This document shows, in pieces, positions 58,601-64,000 of a stretch of DNA of 64,000 nucleotides; within the stretch, counting starts at the first letter, position 1, and each line of letters begins with the position of its first letter. Source of the stretch: Symbiodinium natans. Its lineage: Eukaryota > Sar > Dinophyceae > Suessiales > Symbiodiniaceae. Location: positions 54,241 to 118,240 of the forward strand of contig CAJNDS010000531.1 of NCBI GenBank assembly GCA_905221605.1. Direction: 5' to 3'. The notes under the pieces were generated by a model. The model searched no databases and was not told the DNA's origin. It saw nothing but the letters and a program-made list of their open reading frames with translations. A program made the position numbers and the translations under genes.

Positions 58601-61047
58601 GGCAGCGGTACTGTTTTATCGCTGTGCCCTGCGGGAAGACTCCGCAAAACATGCGTTTTTTTATAGGTACATCCTAGTCTTAAGATGCTATCCCCAAGAG
58701 GTAGAGAGTTTTTCCTATCATTATCGCATGATTTTCGACTTGTGTGCCCTCGGGATTTCGGTTCTGGGCTATCTTCTTGACATGTTGGGCTACCTTCTGT
58801 GCCATGGGGTTGGGCTATCTACAAGGTGATTGGGCCAAGAAACCACGCTCGCTCGTAGCAGAGAAGCATCATAGCCACCGCTTATTCTGGAAGGGCTGCG
58901 TAGTCTGATCTCGTCCCTCATACTTTCTAATTGTTTTTGGATTCGACTCCGTTTCCTATGACAACGATTTTTTTCTGATACAATGTAGCAGTGTCATGTT
59001 GTTTCCTGATAATGGCTTCTCTGATGTTAAGAGGCAGATCAAATACATGAGTGAAGGCCCAGTTGCTTCGGGAATCGTGCAAGTTACTTGCACGATACTG
59101 TTCCGAATTTCATTTTAGGTTCTTGTGGCACTATCTTTAGGGTTTTTTCCTAATGGTGCCACTCACCGTGGTCTGCAGCACAGCCCCCCTGGGCCCACTA
59201 CCTGAATACCTGAAAGTTCAGGTTTTTGGGGTTTTGTTTGGTTTCACGGCACCAATTAACAGACATTTAAGCGCAATGGGGGGCAAATAGTCTTGACAAA
59301 TAAGGCGCGAATAGGCTGAGCTACCCCCCCCCACGCTCTACAAATAAGACGCGGATAGGTCACAATTAGTTCACTCTCTGTGTGGCAGTGCCTGTTTTCT
59401 TTGCGCTGAGACCCCTGCGCCTAATGTTACGCTATTTGCGTTTTGACGGCTGGGTTTCTGGGGGGGGGGGGCTTGGACTCCTATGAAAGTATAGTCATCG
59501 CAGAAGCTGTTTGCCTTGCAGCATGTGTTCAGCTACGCGGGAGGCAAAAACAAGTAATCCAAGTGATAAGCAAACACAGTAAGTTACGGTTTACGCACGC
59601 CTCTCGCTTAGCCCGCAAGTAGCCCCGATGGTTTTAGCTGTTTTCCTTTTCTTTGTTGCGGAGGACGCTGCGACCCGGAGTCGTTTGGTCAAATCCCTGC
59701 GCTCGCTGCTGGAGCCCATCGGGGCCGATCGGCTCACCGCTCCCCAGCCTGCACACAAGCACAAGCTGGCTGAAAGGAGGCGTGGAAGGTCTCACACATG
59801 TCACACTTACACTCGTGTAGGGTTCGGGGGCCACAAGTCCAGGCGCTTCGCCCGGCTAGACAGGAAAGTCTCCAAAGAGCTCCAGAACCCGAGGCAATCA
59901 CTGCCGCGGTCGGTATCTCTAACTGGTGGCTGCGTCTGGCGATGACTGAATTTCTCCATTCCTACCTGGAAGCGGCGAGCCCGCAGGCTCGGGGTTGAGG
60001 TCAGTGGTTAGAGGGTTTATGTTCAAGGTTGAGGGTTTTCATTTGCAGCGTTTCATTCATGAGTACCGTAAGCTACTGAGCTCGAAGCAGGTACTGGTCA
60101 AGTCCTGCTGCACACAAAAGGTTTAGGGATCGTACCCCGCTGCGGACCACAGACCTGGATGCACACAAAGTATTTGGATCCAATTTAGCGCGCATGGCAG
60201 TGTAGAGGACATGTGCAAATGGGTCTTCCCTGCCTTTTGGCTTCGCAAAACATCCACCAACCAGGGTTGCAACAATGCTCAATGAAGCCACATTGGTGGA
60301 GGCTGGACTACACTGCAAGCCCCGAACTTCAAAATTTCTGTTTCGCAGAAGCTAGTTCATAACATTCGGCGGGCACTCTTGGGTCTCACATGCAACCAAC
60401 CACACATGGGAGGTAAGGCTAGCAGCTGTGAATGCCGTGCGCCAGCTTGCTGACAAGATGGACGTCAAGGCCGGCATGCGTGGAAGCTTTCCAAGCCCGA
60501 CATAGTCCCAACATCAAACCCGTGCCATTGTCGAACCTTAAGCCTTGGCCCAGAAGCCGAAGCCTGGCTCTGCCTAGGCGACTGCTGCACTTGCGGCCCG
60601 GATCGAGGCCTGTCCTGGGTTCGCTATGGTTTCAGGTCTACTGGATGTTCTGGGCGGACTCTGGTCAAGCGCTGAACTTGATGGTTTGGGCCGCTGCAAA
60701 AGCTTGAGTTTCAGGTTTAGGCTCGAGCGCTGTGTTGCTTGTGTCAGCACAGCTGAATTAACAAGTACCATCACAATCGAAAAGCTTCAGTTCGCTGTCA
60801 GCACCTCAGGTGGTCGTAATTACTGTTGTGGGTCCTTTGGCAGGTCCCTACCACTGCGTAAGACAGCGCAGTGATTAAAAACTCGGAGCTGAAGTTCAAG
60901 CCACAGCCTGCCTTGGGTTTCTCCCAGAGAGTCAAAAAACACTTGGACGAGGACGGCGATGCAGCAGTCGCGGCTGCAGCCTGGGAGGTTGTCACTGAGC
61001 GCTTGAACGAGCGCAGCGCCGACGCTGCTCGGGCAGATGAGTTTTGA
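53847..61047 (+). CDS. scattered HEAT-repeat exons (one or more HEAT proteins)
   Basis: Eight short plus-strand pieces have the amphipathic two-helix HEAT pattern. They are about 53847-53957 (LWKDEKFLRQLLDLAGDDAN), 54600-54708 (TLNALKGFQSSGAALALEIL), 54785-54847 (LNDADAVVRAAAVSAVSSLA then a stop), 55321-55420 (VPRDLLRCLEDESQAVRSAA), 56932-57000 (LEDTDPAVKAAALRCLQKLQ), 57259-57353 (LSEDTHPDVREAAWSLIPHL), 60407-60472 (WEVRLAAVNAVRQLADKMDV) and about 60845-61047 (VKKHLDEDGDAAVAAAAWEV, ending at TGA 61045-61047). The recurrent D-x2-x-VR/K-x-AA core supports HEAT. Whether they form one gene is not shown. The DUF4116 ORF lies among them on the same strand, and at least one internal stop (54845-54847) would have to be spliced out. 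Confidence 0.5.
55635..55724. repeat. (GAA)n microsatellite
   Basis: About 30 uninterrupted AGA units followed by a GAGAGA tract. It keeps poly-Arg/Lys and poly-Phe frames open. Confidence 0.95.
55992..56762 (+). CDS. DUF4116 repeat protein
   Basis: Single open frame, ATG to TGA, 256 codons. The N-terminus (residues 1-45) is acidic and Ser/Pro-rich. Residues about 110-190 carry two DUF4116-type units with the DR-x-LAL-x-A-V/VV pattern: DRKLALATVERRGLALQHVP, DRDLVLTAVRSRARALEFAP and DREVVLAALAAPGGHKALAF. A charged helix (about 200-225) and a short tail follow. DUF4116 is expanded in dinoflagellates, usually beside ubiquitin or other small domains; its function is unknown. The start is the first ATG of the frame, 268 bases after the (GAA)n repeat. 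A small intron could hide further units. Confidence 0.75.
   Translation: MSDARGPDEDTEQDTAEVWPGTGSASSSGPALPKRSRENKAEAALEALALRGSCVKDGGVAHAMLLVPMRTEQRRLLPVRGLPQQLEARLRAVVRATFCLAPQPWHGHALERRMIQLQADRKLALATVERRGLALQHVPAELKDRDLVLTAVRSRARALEFAPPRLQQDREVVLAALAAPGGHKALAFTACFSQDEEIQVAVQRTREKVEERRRRMDEDLCEQVGALRPSGPSDPPSSHQPLAQILPDEVLCLLHL
57400..60400. other. no recognisable gene apart from a tandem repeat
   Basis: No family is recognised. A ~130-base tandem repeat lies at 58485-58760. G-runs occur at 59278-59282 and 59460-59470. Two GAATAGG/GGATAGG-type words (59310, 59350) flank a C-run. Confidence 0.45.
58485..58760. repeat. imperfect tandem repeat, period about 134 bases
   Basis: TCGCTGTGCCCTGCGGGAAG-x-CTC-x-GC-x-AAACA-x-GCG recurs at 58485 and 58619. 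The AAGAGGTAG/GAGAGGTAG phrase follows about 80 bases later in each unit. A weaker third unit starts near 58741 (TGTGCCCTCGGG), and a related CTGTGCCCTGCGG word lies at 58049. Confidence 0.75.
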
Positions 61048-61084
61048 TTGAGGGCCCAGCAGGTGGCTTGCACGGAAGGGCATC

Positions 61085-61690
61085 ACAAGCGACGTACTTT
61101 GAAGTTGAGACTTTGAGTGTTCGAAGACGTTCGAGCTCGAAAGTTTGAAAGACTTCAGACTCTGAAAGTTTTCAAGTTCGAATATGTCGAGTTTGCACTT
61201 TGAAAATACATGAGGGGAGGTCTCTTTCACTCTTCAAACTTTCAAAGTTTCGAACTCTGAAATGTTTCAAACTTCCGAACGATCGAACACTCAACTTCGA
61301 TTGCCTCCGTTCAAACTCAATCTCCAATTCTTTGCGATACCGACTTTGAAAAATATCAAGCTTTGAAAGAATCCGGCTCGATGGAGTTTCGAGATTGAGA
61401 GTTCGAGAGTTTGACGCATCTCGAGCTCGAAAGCGACAGTTTGAAAGTTTCGAGTTCGGTAGGGCGACCACGACGCTGCGAGTTTGAATGTTGGAAAAGA
61501 TCCGGAGTTTGAGAGTTTGAAGTTCGAAGCCCGTTCGAGTTTGAAAAGTTTGAATATTCCACGGGTGCAAAGTTTGAGAGGACGATAGTTTGACGGCCGT
61601 TCGAGTTTGCGAGTTCGAGAGTTTGAAGCAAGACGAGTTTGAAAGTTTGACAGCTTCGAGTTCGAGAGTTTCCCGAGTTTGAATGTTTGG
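61085..61690 (+). repeat. degenerate GAGTTTGAAAGTTTGA array
   Basis: For about 600 bases the plus strand is built of words such as GAGTTTGAAAGTTTGA, GAGTTCGAGAG and TTTGAAAGTTTCGAG, with a loose period of 10-16 bases. No exact unit persists. Confidence 0.9.
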
Positions 61691-61944
61691 AGCACGCGAA
61701 ATCCTGAGCCCGTTTATCAACCCCAAGCCCGTGTATTCAAGCAACCGCCCTGGACAAACCCTGTACCCCATTTCCTGCCTCCCCTTACTACCTCTCTCTT
61801 ACCCCTACTCGAAGAATGAAACACAAGAAACCAAAACAAGAAACGAGGGGACGGGGGTGGAATTTAGAATAATTCTCTCGACCATCACTTCTCCTATTCG
61901 AAGAATGAAGCACGTGTGACAGGCAGTCGATGTGGTCTGAACGT

Positions 61945-62450
61945 GCTGTGAAACTCTCAAACTTTCAAACTCGATGCGTTCAAACTTTCAACGTGCAAAT
62001 CGCGAGATTTATCAAAGTATCAAACTTTTCTTCGTGTTCGAGTGTCGTCAAACTTCAAAGTTTCAGGCTTCGAACTTTCAAACTCGTATTGTTTTCAAAC
62101 TTCAAGCTCCGAACCGTGTGGATGCGTCAAACTCTCAATCTCTCGTACGTTCAAACTCTCAAGCTCCGAAACTCTCAAACTCCAGAGGCGCTCAAACTCC
62201 GACCCCGAGCCCCCTGAAACTTTCGAACTCGTGGCCCGGTCTTGCCGTGTTTGCCTTGAGTTCGGGGATTCGGCTTCAAACTTTTTAACTCGCTCTCGCT
62301 TCAAACCTTCGAGCTCGAAACTCTTTCAACCTTTCAAACTTCAAACTTTCGACCTCCGTGTCGTTCATCGTGTCCATTCTTCAAACTTTGAAACTTTCAA
62401 ACTCCAAAGTTTCAATGGCCATTCATCCCTTCAAACGTTCAAAGTTTGAA
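61945..62450 (-). repeat. degenerate array, same unit in opposite orientation
   Basis: The plus strand reads TCAAACTTTCAAACTC, TTCGAACTTTCAAACTCG and similar words, i.e. the reverse complement of the unit at 61085-61690. The two arrays point toward each other across about 255 bases of unrelated DNA. Confidence 0.9.
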
Positions 62451-62454
62451 AAGA

Positions 62455-63830
62455 ATACTCGTGACACCTATCGCTTACACGCACGTGCGCGAACCCAGCA
62501 ACGGTAAGCTGAGGTTTGAAGATCTTTGATTGAGTTGGAGGGCTTCAGCTGGTTGGTGGCTGCGTAAAGTGTGCTCCAAGACATGAAGATTTGCAGGAGA
62601 GACAAGAGACGTGAGATTGCAAAGGTGAGGCGCATTGCTGTGGAATCCCTGGCCACCCATGCATGCCACCCGAAGGTGGGGTGCAACTGCAAGGCCTTGA
62701 TTAAGGGTTGCGGCCAAGGCAGTTAATGAGAAATCTGCTTCCGGCAGCGAGGGTCCTGACATGTCTCAATCACCCACTTAGGAACGAGAAGTTGTGAAAT
62801 GAACGAGACTGACCCTCTAAACACTCCAAAGAATTCCCTGCCCTAGGCCCCCTTTGTATCAACATATAATATATATATATATACACATCTGCTACGCTAT
62901 ACCTCTAGAAACACGTTTGATACATGCTTAGCTGACGTCTCAACGGTACACCTGTGCAAACTGAGGAGGGGGAGAAAGAGACTGACAGAGACAGAGACCC
63001 TAATCTTGCTGGTCGTCCCAGGGTTGAATTGAGGTTTAGGGTGGAGGTTTGTTGCCCTTTTTTGGCCTTTCTCTTTGTGCAGCTGCACTGCAGTTGGGCC
63101 GATGTCGGGCCCTAGTGAACTCGATGTTCTCGCAGCTCAGTAGCACAAATTCTTGCACCTGAGCTCTACCTCCTGCCCCTTTCCCCCTAAGCCTTGGTGG
63201 TGGCCTAATTAGGTACTTTACTTGAAAAGGCCTGGGTCCGGCCATGTCCCATCTCCGGAAGTGGTCTCCAGTACCCCAAAGCGCGATGAGAAACGATACT
63301 TCCCTCAAAGCGGGTGTTGAGATTGGACACTTTGTGTCTCTTGAAGCCTGGCCTGCGATTGGGAGCGACGGAAGCCCGCAAGTCGCAGGTGGCAAAGCAA
63401 AGCTGACAGTGCAGCCTGCCAGGTGGCATAGAAGAATCTTGCACTCCCTGAAGGCTCTGGCTGCATTGCAGGACAAGCTCCGGGACAGCCACTCGACCAG
63501 AGAGCCAGAACATTGGGTGATCACAGTTCCAATGATATGGCAGATCTGTGCATCGGTGTACAAGGAGAATTGTCAAGAAGGTGTAAGCAAAGATCATTTC
63601 ATGGACACACAGGCGAGCAAATGGGATTAACGTAAACGAAACTGTAATGAACATCGACTGCATCGACTGCGAGGTGTGGGATCTAGGTTTCCTGCTGCGA
63701 CGAAGCGGCCTGATACCTTCACAAGTGAAGTCGGGCCCAAAACCCAAACCAGTGGGGACAGGTAGCTGGCTCGTCCAGACAGCTGCTGCTCAAGCACTCG
63801 AGCTGGCCATGCCTGGCCAGGCTTTCTTGC
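62455..63830. other. no recognisable gene
   Basis: A (TA)n tract lies at about 62863-62882. Overlapping frames on both strands at 63036-63747 (up to 180 codons, minus) and 63244-63630 (128 codons, plus) have no family I recognise. Confidence 0.45.
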
Positions 63831-63892
63831 ATGCTTCAGGATGCTTCAGGACGCTTCAGGACGCTTCAGGATGCTTCAGGATGCTTCAGGAA
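63831..63892. repeat. 10-base tandem repeat (GCTTCAGGAY)n
   Basis: About six copies of GCTTCAGGAT or GCTTCAGGAC in a row. Confidence 0.95.
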
Positions 63893-63957
63893 TAGTTCGA
63901 TGGGTTGCTGTGGAGAGAGGGAAAGACCGAGAGAGGGGACGCACTCTGGGGGCGCGC

Positions 63958-64000
63958 CTTGTGCGCGGGGGGGGAGGGGGGGAGGGGGGGGGGGGGGGGG
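63958..64000. repeat. poly-G run at window edge
   Basis: Almost pure G, interrupted by two A. It may be a true homopurine tract or a sequencing or assembly edge effect (poly-G is a known two-colour sequencing artefact). Confidence 0.8.

Noticed and set aside
58920-58955. tRNA T-loop-like word GGATTCGACTCC
   Set aside because: I found no matching acceptor stem, D-loop or anticodon stem upstream.

Overview
The window looks like nuclear DNA of a photosynthetic dinoflagellate, most likely a peridinin-type alga related to Suessiales or Symbiodiniaceae. Five things point there. (i) Three tandem 15-base relics of the dinoflagellate spliced leader lie at 17503-17548 on the minus strand. (ii) Introns of the recognisable genes mostly start with GC or GA instead of GT, and usually show the AG|G...AG|G boundary repeat. 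(iii) Several fragments come from the RT family that carries the GLSGMRAEHLKLLL motif. (iv) There is a DUF4116 protein and a plastid galactolipid synthase. (v) Gene density is low, and micro- and minisatellites are abundant. All domain names come from reading the protein sequence; no search was run.

Layout. 1-12.4 kb: no recognisable host gene, simple repeats, one strong inverted repeat (10.93-11.69 kb). 12.4-12.8 kb: an AT-rich island. 12.9-14.2 kb: a plus-strand ORF with Cys/His-rich knuckles. 14.2-21.3 kb: a graveyard of degenerate retroelements in both orientations, including a head-to-head pair of RT N-termini, isolated RT tails, the relict spliced leaders and a LINE 3' end. 20.5-22.6 kb: AT-rich 7- and 9-base satellites.

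23.9-36.0 kb is the gene-rich core, all on the plus strand. It holds the N-terminal half of an erythromycin-esterase-like protein, then a complete 8-exon digalactosyldiacylglycerol synthase (24901-27977; the spliced frame closes exactly at 572 codons plus stop). After these come unrecognised coding-like segments (28.4-29.7 kb), the C-terminal half of an esterase, a Ubc6/UBE2J-type E2 and a RINGv (RING-CH) E3 domain. The esterase, E2 and RINGv exons can be spliced in one frame to a single stop at 36042. Neither the E2 nor the RINGv part has a usable start codon of its own, so a fused esterase-E2-E3 polypeptide is the most interesting candidate here.

36-48.8 kb: mostly featureless, with a DUF179/AlgH-like gene at 41.5-43.0 kb. 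48.8-51.8 kb: a 3 kb G/T-only satellite. 53.8-61.0 kb: scattered HEAT-repeat exons around a DUF4116 ORF. 61.1-62.5 kb: two arrays of a short repeat in opposite orientation. The rest is non-coding as far as I can see, ending in a G-run at the window edge. All host genes I recognise lie on the plus strand, as expected of dinoflagellate unidirectional gene clusters.
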